NCBI GenBank assembly: GCA_030407085.1
Contig: CM059584.1
Span: forward strand, 129,617,501-129,681,500
Origin: Trichopria drosophilae
Lineage: Eukaryota > Arthropoda > Insecta > Hymenoptera > Diapriidae
Length of the DNA stretch: 64,000 bases
Reading direction: 5' to 3'
Below the pieces are notes generated by a model. That model was not told where the DNA came from, ran no database searches, and saw only the letters and a list, made by a program, of their open reading frames with translations. Positions 1 through 12,924 of this stretch are shown piece by piece. Both the position numbers and the translations under genes were made by a program. How positions within the stretch are numbered: position 1 is the first letter of the stretch; each line of letters opens with the position of its first letter.

Positions 1-1000
1 CGGCAAGTAGCCAATTTAATATTATCGAACCGTTGAAGGTAATACTTGGAACCAACAATACGTACGGAAACGATTTTCTATTCACCTGGAAGCGTACGAG
101 ATCGAAATAATCGTAACCTGTGATTTCTGGAGCATCAAATGCGCCTTCAACGAATCGGAGCGATGCGACATAAATAAGCCTAAGATCAACGGAGCGATTA
201 AGTATTACTTAAAGTAGTCACATCATCGAACTCTTCCATGCAGAAATCCACGTACGTGGGCTACAATTTCTTCAAGTTCACATATGTCGTACACCATAGC
301 GTGCGTATTGTCTAGAAAGTTTAGTACGATCGGCTAAGTGCGCGAATTTCCACGTCATGTCGCCCAGTACGGTGATTTCGACAAGGCTATAATTTGTTTG
401 ATGCGCAGGATTCAGTTTAAATCACTGTATTTCTTATTAGATGTTAATCGTACGGTAGTGATACCTGAGGAGCGCTTTATGAATGGCTGAACATAATACC
501 TGAAGTCGGCACGAACGAAAGCGGAAGTTCAAATATGGACAATTCTCAATTAGTTCAAATTTTCGCATGACTCCACTTTATTTATTCGAATACGGTATTT
601 TTATCAATATCAATAACAAATTAGCATAGAATAAACTAGCATTTCTCTGCATAAAGAAATGGGAATACCAAAAACATTAATTTTTCGATCAGACACCCAC
701 CATTTTGAATTTCGCGAAATTGATCCTGGATTCGAATTTAGAAACCCCTTAAAACTATTAGAAAAAGACCAGAACCTTCACCCTTAAGACTAAAAACTTA
801 ATATAATATTTCAGATTTCAATGATAATTTCGATTTTCTTCCGAATTTCTACTTTTCAAAATCGACATTTCGGCGTGAATATTCGTTAAAAAAGACAATC
901 AAAAATTGGCAATACATTAGAATATTTCTGTCAAACGCATCTCCGTATCATAGTGAAATAATAATTTAGTAACTGATTGACTTGAATAGAACCATTTTAA
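1..1000. other. Non-coding flank, nothing recognised
   Basis: AT-rich sequence downstream of the omb 3' end and left of the TTAA-flanked transposable element. No gene-like ORF, RNA gene or clear repeat was seen. Confidence 0.5.
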
Positions 1001-2220
1001 CCCATTAAGTCCCAAATGGACATTTTTTCATTACAATTTTCAACGGTTGTATTTTCTGTAAAAAAAGGTTCTAAAAAATTTGGCATAAGGCATATTTGAC
1101 GTAAAATTAACTGAAATTTCAGAATGTGCTATTAGATTTTTTCTAAATGCATTTTTTTTTATTTCGAGTTTTCACATCGAAATTGTTTAAGAATTCCTCT
1201 AAAGGGTAAAGATATCGTCGGCACGAGCCTTAAACTTTAAAATGTGCCGACGCCCACGAAAAAAATAAAAAATGCCGGCTCAAACACAAAACAATTAGCG
1301 AAAATTCAGGAATTTTTTATTCGAAAAGGATAGACTTTAGGAAAAAATGTTAAAGAACAAAAAGTTCTTACAATTTATCAATGAAACAATAAAATACAAA
1401 AAAAGTTCTTCATATACATTTACCTCCACGCAGTAAGAACCTGGAAACGGCAAAAGATTTTAACGGCTAAGGAATGTACAATCGTACATAAATTAGTATA
1501 AAAACAGTTAATGAGAAGATATATTAGATATTATTATTTTTAATGAATTTTACAATACATATGTAATACAATGTACTGAACAAAAATGTCTAGAAATACA
1601 AAATTAGTACTAAAAACATCACAGAGTGAATTTCATTTTGAGCAAATTATTCGACAATATTGAACTAGAAAAGAAAACCTCGGAATAATCATCGAAAAGT
1701 TCAGGAATTTTTTATTTGAAAATAGCAGATTCTCGGAAAAAATGTTACTGAACAAAAAGTTCTTAGAATTAGTCAAAGAATGAGGTGAAATTTTTAATGA
1801 ACAAATTTCAGGATTTTGAAAAATGAAAAAAAGTGTTTTTTCATTTTTGAAAAATGTTGAAAACAAATCAGCGTATTCATTGATCAATCATACAAATTAT
1901 TTGTGTTTAAGCTGCCATTTTGGATGCTTTCACCTTTATTTTAAAAATGGGCCTAAGCATATTTTAAATTTTAAGTCTCGAGGCCACGATTTCTTTACCC
2001 TTTAGAGGAATTCTGAAACGATTTCAATGTGAAAAGACGAAATAAACAAAAAATTCATTTGAAAAATGCATGTTTTTTTTTAAATCGCATATAGTTTTTC
2101 ACTGTTGCATTTTAACTTTACGTCAGATATGCCTTTTCCCAAATTTTTTAGAACCTTTTTTAAAGAAAATATAACCATGGAAAATTGTACCGCAAAAATG
2201 TCCATTCGGGACTTAATGGG
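1001..2220. mobile_element. piggyBac-like non-autonomous element with long terminal inverted repeats
   Basis: The element is flanked on both sides by TTAA (997-1000 and 2221-2224), the target-site duplication of piggyBac transposons, and its termini are CCC...GGG as in that superfamily. The left end CCCATTAAGTCCCAAATGG is mirrored at the right end, and the inverted similarity extends inward for roughly 280 bp with scattered mismatches; one well-kept block is AGAATTCCTCTAAAGGGTAA. The interior is AT-rich and encodes no transposase; the two short ORFs are unremarkable. It is therefore a 1.22-kb MITE-like derivative mobilised in trans. Arm divergence suggests it is old. Confidence 0.8.
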
Positions 2221-2578
2221 TTAAAAAGGTTACCACCGTTTTCCTATGCAGGTCACAACCTACTTTCAAGTGGGATGCTTTTCTATACACAAATAGAATT
2301 ACTTTCCAGAATAAAAATTTAAGCGGTTATAAGAGTTTTATTTGGTTTGATGAAGTTATTAAATAAACCTCACATTTTTAAAAACTGAGTTACACTAGAA
2401 TATCACTTTATATTGCGACTTCTACAATAGGCAGACGGCTCAGCATTGCCATTTTTTTAAGATACCCCTCTATTATAATACCCATATATGCCTAGATTAA
2501 ACAAAATAATTTTCTCACACTATAAGCGCAAAATAGCGCATTCTCTTCCTAGGGAGTAAAATAAATCTATCCGTGAAA
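2221..2578. other. Non-coding spacer
   Basis: AT-rich sequence between two transposon-like elements. Nothing recognised. Confidence 0.5.
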
Positions 2579-3084
2579 AAATAGTATATTATGTTTCAAG
2601 GGAGGAAAGCGCGCTGTTCCAGAGCGGAAGGTTTGCTGCCCGAGCGTCGCGAGGGCAGCACCCCTGCAATGTGCGCGCGCTTGCCTCCCGTGTGGCATAC
2701 GCTATTTTTCTCCTGATCCCATCCATTACTCCCGCTGGCGACACTTTCCGTCTCTAGGCAGTAATTAGAACGAAGTGCGCATGAGCGCTGGCGCCCGGGC
2801 GGAATCGGCAACTTTCGTCCCGCGTTTCAGGCATGAAATACGGACATTCCGACGCAAATACTATTTTCATCACACCGGGACGAAAGCAGCAACTTTCCTC
2901 CCGCTTGCGGGAAAGTTACTTCTTTTCCTCACTGTCATGAAGAAAAATCGTATACTTCCCTCGGGAAGTAAAAAAGAATGCCTCAGACTACATGTTTTTC
3001 ACCCTTGGCTTCACCTCGGGTAAAAATTACACGCAGTCTGAGATATTCTTTATTTTACCTCCCTCGTTGAGTAATATACTATTT
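2579..3084. repeat. Small palindromic element
   Basis: AAATAGTATATTA at 2579-2591 is repeated in inverse orientation at 3072-3084, and next to it GGGAGGAAA faces TTACCTCCC. Within it, 2951-2993 and 3032-3070 form a hairpin (GAATGCCTCAGACTAC against GCAGTCTGAGATATTC). A CAACTTTCNTCCCG motif occurs twice (about 2808 and 2889). The interior is markedly more GC-rich than its surroundings. It looks like a fold-back or TIR element; no target-site duplication is certain. Confidence 0.5.
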
Positions 3085-6000
3085 GCTCCCTATATCGATC
3101 AAAATGACACGCTCTCATATCAGAAAATAATATGAGCAACATGGGAGAACAGGTGTTTGCAGACTCATTTGAATTGCCGAACACGCTTCGCTCGGGCATC
3201 AGAATCACCCTCGTCGGTAAACACCTATTTTGCTCCTTAGCTATTTTGCTGCACAATGTACTATTTTTCTATGGCTACGCAAAAAAGGTGTCTGCAGAGT
3301 TTGCAGAGAAATATATGAAATGTGTCATTTACGTACGTTTGATCTAAAATAACTATGTAATTTTTCGAGTAACACGACCTGGTAAATGTGCGCCTAAACC
3401 AGATATATCATATATAAACTGCAAAATTTGTGCGTCCCGTTTATTTGAGGTAATTGTCATTTCCGTGAATATTAACAGTTTGAAAGAATTCTTCATATTT
3501 CACGGCCGGTTCTACGTCGTCTCTGTCTCACTGCAGAAATTTAATTGTAAATCAGTGAAAATACCACTATAAATGAATGAACCACTTCAACTCTCAAACA
3601 GCGAAAATTCACTGATTTTTACCTGTTTGGTATGGACTACCTGAATCTGCGCATATGCGCACTAAAGAGCGAATGTTTGCAGATTCAAGCTAATGTTGAC
3701 AACTTAACACGATAAAATAATTAAAAAATTTGTATTCACATCGACCGTATATAAATTAAATTTTAACATTAAGTTTTGGTGGTCACTATACTAATAAAAT
3801 ACAACGGGGGACAGAAACAGACAAAGGGGGGGGGGGAGAAATAATTTTAAAGTTTTCTAATACGAATATTATACAGACAAATAAGAAAAATAGAAAACAA
3901 GGTGAAACAATTTTTTATACAAAATATAAGTATAATAATTAATTGTTTTAAACAGGAGCAAATGTATGTACCTAATCATAACAAAACCCAGCCACACAAT
4001 AAGGAAACATCGTTCGATTGTATAATGCACGTTATGCAATCAATTGTTTTAATTAAAAAAACATCAAAACGATTATAATATGATAAAAGTTGTGTAAACT
4101 TTGATATCAATTAAATTTGTTATAACTTGACATTATCTGTTTATTTATTATTTATTAGATATGATTTATTAATTTATTTCACGAAATTGTGAAAAGAAGT
4201 TTAGTGTATTACTTTAAAACGATGCATCTTGATTTTGCATTTAGTTATTTCAAAGTATCCAAAAAAAGAAATAATCAAAAATCTCCATGTCATAATTATA
4301 CGGGAAAAAAATTACTTGATATTTTGTCCGTACCTAAATTATTGATATCAGTACAGTTATACTAAACATTATCCAGTGGAATTGTGTTCATCCAAGTTTT
4401 CGGTTGATAATTCTCTTATTTTATGTAAATGATTATATATTTGACTATTTTTCTAATGATTTTACCAGGGTAGGGTAAATTTAATATTCATACAAAAAAT
4501 ATAATATTTGTTGACCGTAAGTGATAGGAATTGTTAACGGGCGATGATGATTGATGTCGAATGATGATGTTAGACGATGACAGATGACGAGAGATAATGA
4601 CATTATGTCATATAAATTGCCATAATTCATTATGACAAACAGATAAGTGCCTGAAGTATCTTTCGACATTTTCAGTTAGTGCTGACGGTAATATCAACAT
4701 TTAACAGTAAGAATTGAAACAGATTAATCGACAATGTAACAATCGTGCTTTTAAAATACAAACTTGGCTTTATATTTTCATATCAAAATTACGGATTAAA
4801 CTATACATTTATACTTTTTATTACCTCAAATATATTTAAATGGACTAAGAACACCTTTCGTTAACGTATTTTAAAATATTTTACGCAGCAACTTTTAAAT
4901 AGTAAAAACAGTTAAAATATATTTTTTTCAACATAAAACAATAACTATTTAAATGATATTCTATGTAAATGAAAGTAAAGAGTAAAGTTAATAAGAAGAT
5001 TGGACGAGAGCCGCCGGGAAAAAGTATAATCTTAGAATAATATAATATTAATTAAAGTTAATGAAGGAATATAAAAATTATTATTGACATATATTTATCG
5101 ATTATGATTCAATATAACTTTGTTAATATTGGTAAGATCAAATTTAAAATTTTGCAGGGAAATCGGAAAGTTTCCTAAACCGGCATTTTTCATGCAACAA
5201 TAATTTGTTAAATAACACCATTTACAAAGTTGTGCAATTACCTAAAGTAGCAAAATTTATATAATTCACTAATCCTATGAAAGCTATTTTAAAAAATTCA
5301 TTTAAACACTAGTTATTTAACTAGTATTATTATAGACAAAACGAGTCGTACGATCTAGTGTTTGACTCCGTAAAATTAGGCAAATTGTCGATCTGATCTC
5401 AACATCTAATCCAAAAACTTTTTATGCAACTATTTTGAATTTTGACTAGAAAAAAGATTGCTATTTATTTCTATAAAAACACCGTGTCTCGATAGTGTGA
5501 ATATTTGTATTATGATTAAATTGAACTATGATTAAATTAAAAATAACAAGAACATTGTAACTCCAAATATCAATCATTCATAATTTTAGATTTTTCGAAA
5601 ATGCTAGTATGACATCAAAGTACCAAATTTTAACCTATCTCAGTTTGGAACAGAAATAATCTATTTATATGTATCTAAATTGCAATTGATGCAAATAACA
5701 ATTCAACATTTTTCAGCATAAGCCGCCATATTGGAACATCTAAGAGAGATGAAGACACAATGACGTTAGATTTGAAGAAGGCACGAAAACATATGTCTAT
5801 TAAGGGAATTGCATCTTTACTTGTACATTTAACTATAAGCTAATAAAATAAATAATAAATAGTTTATATAAAATATAAAATTTATAAAGAGGACTTCAAA
5901 TGGCTTTAAAAGTTTTAGAAAGGGTCATAGACTTGCATTTCTCGATAGTGGTATGCATGTTAAATCACAAGACAGAGATCATCTATTTTAATATATTTCA

Positions 6001-6237
6001 TATATATTTATTATTTCGAAATCACTACTATTCAAATAATAAATGATACAACCCCACAAAAATAAAATGGGAGGATCAAAAGACCAGACCATACTACGTA
6101 CATGTATTTTGGTTCGCTGAATCCGAATTTGATGTACGTTGGTCCTCATTAGATCTAGGTCAAGGGCAACTATTGAAGGTCACATATACAGAATCAATTT
6201 AGTATTAAAGTAAACCACTGCATTTCGATGGCTGGAC
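3085..6237. other. AT-rich non-coding stretch
   Basis: Very AT-rich, with an 11-base G run at 3826-3836 and a GATGA-rich stretch at about 4525-4600. Nothing gene-like. Confidence 0.5.
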
Positions 6238-6345
6238 GAAGAACCGGATATCTCAAACCTGAGATGAAGGACCGGACTTTTGACAATCTTGCTGCGAAGA
6301 ACCGGACATTTCTAGATTTTCTATAGAAATGATGATCACTGTCTT
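6238..6345. repeat. Three imperfect 28-30-nt repeats starting GAAGAACCGGA
   Basis: GAAGAACCGGA, GAAGGACCGGA and GAAGAACCGGA begin at 6238, 6266 and 6296, each followed by a degenerate tail. The set abuts the palindrome-core array that follows. Confidence 0.55.
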
Positions 6346-6472
6346 CTTGAGGCAAACATATTTCCACTTCCGTCAAAGAGATTCTTTTTGACGCCAAATA
6401 AGCAATCATTTTGCCGCAAAAGCGAATTCCATTTGACGTGAGAAGAAATCCGCTTGGCTCAAGTGGATCTAC
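6346..6472. repeat. Degenerate ~21-nt tandem array with palindromic core, array 1
   Basis: About six units of 20-22 nt, each resembling CTTGCCGCAAGAGGATTCCA. Unit starts include CTTGAGGCAAA (6346), CTTCCGTCAAA (6367), TTGACGCCAAA, TTTGCCGCAAA, TTTGACGTGAG and CTTGGCTCAAG (6453). The dyad CTTGC-N-GCAAG is degraded here. The 114-codon minus-strand ORF crossing it is a by-product. Confidence 0.6.
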
Positions 6473-7200
6473 ATGAATATTGCACAATACAGTCTGCATG
6501 TGTATAACGAAACCATGGTAACGAAACCAATGTAACAAAACTACGGTGTCGATAGTGAGATAATATGTATTGAAATCTAATATAAAACATGAACTCCATT
6601 TATGTCAACAAAATTGAATAAGATACTCTATTCATTCAACGTTTGTTATTAGAGTTGAGAACAGTTTTAATGTGCATGTATTTATACGAATTCTAAAAAA
6701 TACCTTGGCAAAATGTAAAGGACAGATCATTGTCGAGGTATACCCTGATGTATTTATAACCGTTATATTTATAAATGTTTGTTGTAATAAATTGTAAGCC
6801 AAACAGGTCTTGATATTTTGTGGATATTAGAACTGTCAGTTCTTATTATTTTATTATGTCATATATTATTTAATTGTATACTTTATAAACAACTATACAA
6901 AATGAGCAAGGAGTTATGTCGAATTGGGAGCTTAACCTAAAATTCACCTAGAGATACATAACCTGCTAAAAAAGAGAAACTGAAAATTTATTTAAATAAA
7001 TACTTTCAATTAAGTACCACGTGCGGTAGATTTTTGGAGGTTAACAAATTTTTCGTTGGGAAATATATATCCGAAGGCTCTATGAAGACCGATCAATTGT
7101 TTCTTACAATGGCTTGTTACATGAGTGCGTTTTAAATGCAGTAAGTGTTGAACATCTAAGTCTGCATTCTATAATTACTGCACACGAATCTCATTTTTTC

Positions 7201-7415
7201 TATTAGCAGCAAAATGACAATCTCTTTGCTGGAAATGTATAGTTCTGGAGTGGATATGCTACTTGATGCAAATATAAAATCGTTTTGCAGCAAGCGGATT
7301 CCCTTCAAAAAGATTGTCCTCTTGCGGCAAGAAGAAATCAGACTACTCATATATCAAGTGGATTATCCATTCGCGGCAAGTATATTCCACTTGCAGCAAG
7401 AGGACTGTTCTTAGA
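7201..7415. repeat. Degenerate ~21-nt tandem array with palindromic core, array 2
   Basis: Same unit family as the array at 6346-6472. Well-preserved cores are TTGCAGCAAG (about 7285), CTTGCGGCAAG (7321-7331), CGCGGCAAG (7372-7380) and CTTGCAGCAAG (7390-7400), separated by GGATT/ATTCC-type linkers. Two short opposite-strand ORFs here reflect the repeat. Confidence 0.6.
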
Positions 7416-10400
7416 ATGCGATTTATTATATCGTAGCAACTTTTGACATGTACGGTTGTTCGTCGCACATCACGAAATAATAGGCTTTTCATCACAACTA
7501 CATGAAAAATCGCCGAGTTTTTAGATAATTTCGAAAACCATTCTAAGATAAGTTTTCAAACATCAAATATCGAATAAAAAAAGAAGCGCAGTAGTTGCAA
7601 AAACATTTGTGAAAGCGAAAAAAAAGCGTTTACGATATCTTTCGTTATCTTCTATTAATGATTTTCATGCCCTCGGCGAATAATGGATATTTTTATTCAA
7701 AAACATCTCGGACTGTCGCGAAGACAAATCTTCTCACGAAGCGAAGGAAAATTGCGTACTAGCATATCGTTGTTAAAAAGAAATCTCTGCCTTGTAACTC
7801 CAAGTTTTTTAATATTTTTTAATACTTTTCACAAATACGCAAAGTTGATAAATATTTTTTCTTTTAAATACAAAATTTAAACTATAACACATTTCAGATG
7901 AAATTGAGAATACAAGGAAATTGCTGGCATAACTCGTAAAAAAGCCTGATGAAGTCAATACTTTCTGACCTTTTTAGTTTGGGTTTTTCAGACGTTCATT
8001 TATAGGTTCTGGAGGATTAAAAAATACATATTAAACTGCAACTCCATTTTAATTTGATTTAACAAAGTTGACGATACATTAATTTAAGTAAAAAAATCTT
8101 ACGGGGTAGAACATTTTGCAATTTAGCGTATCCATGATATTGTACTGGTAAATTGCATCAGTACTGCGCACTCGTTCCTCAAAATTGGCTTGTCGTGGAG
8201 TTCAACCTATCACAGGAAAAAAAATTATTAAAAATCTTATTTTGGTTAAATAAATACGAGTAAAATGTACCTCTAAAAATAACATCACGGGCTTATGACG
8301 GAAGTTTTATGCTAAAACACCTAAAAGCTTATGTTCATGCATAAAAGGACACATTTAAGTTACAAACTCATTAAATTTAATGCAGTAGGCATTGACCTTG
8401 TATTAAATTTAATTTTATTTTTGACGTTGAACTGCCGTTCTAATTAGATCATTAAAGAGTGGTATAGTAGTAATAGTGTTATAAAGGGATATGTAGTAAG
8501 TTAAAAATCAAATGTCCGTGTTTTTATTTGTCCATTTTTATTGTTTATAACAATTTGTTGCACCAAATAAATTATAAATGGTTTTACGACAAAAGCCCGT
8601 ACGGCATTCATACTAAGATAAGACATTCACAGAAAAAAGTTACGGAATGAAAAATTAATTTTCTAAAAAAGGTATGCACCCTTTTAAAATTGGTCACCCG
8701 GAGTAAATAAAAATACTGGAAATAATATTGCATTTATTACCAACAGTATCAAAATTAGAAAACCAATAATTTGGATTTACCTGATACTCAAAAAATAAAA
8801 GTGGCAAAGGTTACCAAATTGCAGATTGAATAATAAATTTAAAAACAACTTGACCATATTACATGGAGGACCTTATAAACTAAGAAAATCGTTGTGATTT
8901 TTTGATTTCCGACGATTTAGTAACGAATTAACTTACTTTAACTGCACTATTTTAATCAAATTCCCCGAATATACTATCACTAACTACAGCATCTAAAAAA
9001 TTGGTAAGAATGTGCTATCCCTTTTTTACGAAATTGACCATACCCACATCTCTAAAATCGGTGACAGGACAAAAGAAAACCGCGATAAAAAATCATACGA
9101 CAAAACTAAAACAAAAAATTTCTCACAACAAAAAGGCACATGATAAAAAAACACAGGACAAAATGAAAAAAATAATCACACGAAAAAAAACGCATTGGAG
9201 TACTGTTCTACGATTTGTTTTATTCATTATGCTGTTTCAATTGCTATTCTTGTGGCATGTTGTTGCAATAATATTTCAGTAGTATGCTGTTGTTCGCGAA
9301 TTATCTGTATGAATTGTCTCATACTTGTATGGATGTGCTGCATATTATTTTTTATGTTAATTTTTTGTTTAAAACATTTTGTTTTTTTAATTTCTTCTCA
9401 TTTTTAGGGGATTTATTTTTATTTTTATTATTTTTATTTTTGTCCAACAGTCCCCCTGATGTCCGAGACTCGTCTGTACAATTCATAGTTCTATGCTTAG
9501 TTTTTTTATTGGAAATTGTTTGTCAATTATGGAAATTAATATTTCAGTTTTTAGATCATTTGTGATTTACGAAAAAAAGGAAGGCCGAACTAATATAATG
9601 TCCATATCGGTAAATCTATTTATATTGGTTATCAGTGGTTCGTCCTCAAATTAAATAAATAATAAATAATTGTAGCACATGATATACAAAAATTAGAAAT
9701 AAAAAGTTGAACACAGTAATGATTTTTTAAAGAGTTTCGGTGACCATAAAGCTTTTATGGTAAATATAATAAATATTTCTTACTAAATATAACTACCCTG
9801 CATTAGTGTTTCACACATTTATAACGTTTTGTAGTTATACAATTTTGTTATTAATAGTATCACAATTCACTATTTATAAAGCATTACGAAACTAAAATGT
9901 ATTTTAATTAGAAACATCTCTGCTTTTGAAGGCTTATGTTATTGAATAGCGTTGCATTATTTTGAATATTCTATCAAATGATTATTCATGCAATTTGGTT
10001 ATTTGTGTAGTTTCAGTCTTTTTTCATGAACCTTTTAATAGGCTGTTATGGATGCTTATCCCATTCTAAAAAAAGTCAATAAAATGTTTTTTTTATCTCG
10101 ACTTTGCGAAGGCGTAATTCATAACTGATTGGATTGAAGTCAAAAATATTTTTAATTTTTAAAATGTGGAAAAATACTGTGTGTCATTTATCTGTAATAT
10201 AACAGACTTTTCTAGAATAAAGTGAATTTAAAAACATTTGTAAATGATAATTGGGTCCGAAAATATACTCCAAGTTATGATAGAAAATGAAATTTCCTTG
10301 GATCCGATCTCACAACATTGGGAAAAATAAATGATAATAAAGTCACACTCCACTCCCAAAATTTCTTAAACTGAAAGTTACTCGCTCCCTGTTCTAAGTA

Positions 10401-11258
10401 AAATGACCCCATATTGAAGCGTGTACCCCTGTTGAACTTCCGGAAAAGCCATGTAGAATTTCCTTTTTTTAAAGAAACATATTTGAAAAAATCTATTATG
10501 GAATTTCTAATTTCTTTATATTACAGCCAACAGCTAATTTCGTCTGTTTTAAAAGAGCTTCGAAGATTGATCGATTTTACGTCTAGACCGTACTAAATAA
10601 ACCCCCTTTTTACGCGCAATTACTCGGACTACATAAACGTGCATGTATGCAAGATGATGTGTATGCGTTTATATGTGTTGGTAACTGCGGAAACACGAAA
10701 TAATTGCCCAGTACGTGGAAAAACTAGTTAACGCATGCCTAATAACCTATTACCATTAATTGTTTCGTGGCAGGGTATGCCTGTTTAGAAGCAAATTAGA
10801 CAGTTTTATTCTCACTGAGCGCAACGTGTACGTGCAATTAAAATATTTCGCTTGCAACCGATCGAAAAAACGAACTTTCACCGGACTGCGCTTTCCGCGT
10901 TCGTTTGATGAGTCGGGAATATTTTTGACAAGCTGCCTATGCAGGAAAATACATTTCCTTTTTCACGAGCTGTAACAACAGAATTTTTGAAATGTGTTTA
11001 CTTAACAAAATTTACACTTACCTTTTCCGGATGATGTCGTTCTTGTTTTCTGGCGATTTGTATTCTTCTTCGAAGCGGACAGAAGCAATGGATGGGTTAA
11101 TTTGAAGTAAAAGACAAAAGTGATTATTTTTAAATTAATATATAATTTTTAATCGTGTGGATTTTCGGAGGGCTGGGGACTAATGTGTACAATATACAAT
11201 ACAAGCGATAGGAATACGATTCTCAGGGCTGGAGAACTACGACCGAACGGGGCCTGTA
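7416..11258. other. AT-rich intergenic stretch
   Basis: Low-GC sequence with an A/C-rich patch (about 9070-9190) and a T-rich patch (about 9340-9450) that generate spurious lysine- and phenylalanine-rich ORFs. A strong consensus 5' splice site on the minus strand (exon end 11022) is discussed in the findings. No gene could be built. Confidence 0.45.
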
Positions 11259-11264
11259 TTTATT
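11259..11264 (-). terminator. Candidate polyadenylation signal AATAAA
   Basis: TTTATT on the plus strand reads AATAAA on the gene strand, followed by a G/C-containing stretch. It is the first canonical hexamer after the omb stop codons, about 1.7 kb downstream. AATAAA is common by chance in AT-rich DNA, so this is only a candidate. Confidence 0.25.
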
Positions 11265-12924
11265 GCTTTTTTTCTCTTTCTTTCATCGCGATTAGGCCCG
11301 TTTCTTGAGCCGCGCAGGGTCGCGTGTTCTGGAAGAAATATAAGCGATTTGAGCAAATCCTCGGTTTGAGCAAACACAATAAACTTAGCTCATCTGACGT
11401 GGCCTCACGTCACTTAATTTCGTCAAAACCAAAAACGGAATGGCTGTGAGGCTTTTTTTTTAAATCAAATGCTTTTTTACATCAGGCGTACTGATTCACG
11501 AAAACATAAATATTACATACAATCACTGTCATCCCGTTCTTATACAATTTTTAATGTCATACACCTGAATCACGTAATTCCGTACCAGTGGGGTCGTTCA
11601 ATTGAATTTAGCAAAAACTATACGATTCGGTTGTAGCTTTCAGACTAGTCCGTTATTTTTTTTTTATCGTACGTCAACAACCAGAGGTGCTGTATTCGCT
11701 CAAACAAACCATAACGCGGCATGTACGCAGAACCGCCGACTCTCCGCAACAGATACAAACGAAAAACATCCATCGACTTGGCGTAATTACGTAGGCGTGA
11801 GTGTTTTAATCATTTTTGCATTGAATTATTTTCTAAGAAATCTTACATGAAAGATGATTGTGATGGATTTGATGTCCTATTTCACTGTTCGTTTTCTCGC
11901 AATTATCTACATCAATTTCTAACCTTTATACAACATTCTTGAGCCGGTCCGGACCTTTCCTTGCAGCTACACGATATCGGATCACATATTTCCAAAAGAT
12001 AAAAAATCGTTCTCTACAACTACTAATCCGTCAGCGCCTCTCGAAGCGGACACCTTCGGGAGATTCGAAAGCGTCTGTTTCAGCCAATTTCGACTCGAAC
12101 TTGTGAGGAAGGCGTATGTGAGGTGTCCTAAACGTCGAGGGGTCCAAACGTGGCGCCAGAGAACGCGTATTACGACTCAGATTCAGAAATGGTGCGCGGA
12201 CGCGTGCACGCATGCGTTGATTGTTTACGACTCTAGAAATAATCGATACAATAATATAATATGTTCAATAATTAATACAGAGGATAGATGTATTTATATT
12301 TAGATATAATATAATATAATATCACTAGGGTACATATGTACAAGGACTGCAAATAGTAGAGGTGCTTTTATATTGCAATTATCGTTATAATATAATAAAT
12401 TCTTTACTCTAAATATTCGCAGATAAAATGTGATTCGCACGTTCACACTCAACATTCATTCTCTTTCACGCTGGCTCTCGCATTCAGCACGCACCGCGAT
12501 TTGATTTTAAGTCCTGACATGTCGTATCATGTCACCCATGGACTGACAAGCAGCGTTTCACCGATTGATGCCTCGATCGCAGGCATGCAGTCATCGCCGC
12601 TTTGCTAGGACTTCACTCTAGATTTAAATATCGTGGTATTGTGCTCCCAGGCTTTCGTTTACGTATTATGTACACGCGGACAAAAACTGAAAGCTGTTTG
12701 CGCGATCGTCTATTCCGGCCGATGCAAGCGTCTCCCCTTCGTCATCCGGTTCAATTGCACTTTGTAGTTTTAAAGACGCTCGCGGCTTCTGACGAGATAG
12801 GGGGGTTGCGTCGAAAATGTCACTCGCGGTATCGGCAGCAATTTATCTTCATAAATCTTGGGATAGGAAGGACTTTAGGATTTTCCTACATCGCCGATAG
12901 TGAAGGAATAAACGCCATTTCCGG
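11259..12924 (-). other. omb: Probable omb 3'UTR
   Basis: This lies between the second in-frame stop and the first AATAAA I find on the minus strand. It has AT-rich stretches with several AATATA-like variants near 12290-12400, which could serve as earlier weak cleavage signals. No conserved ORF is seen. The extent is inferred from signals only. Confidence 0.35.

Noticed and set aside
9001..9565. Lys-rich and Phe-rich ORFs
   Set aside because: They arise from A-rich and T-rich low-complexity DNA.
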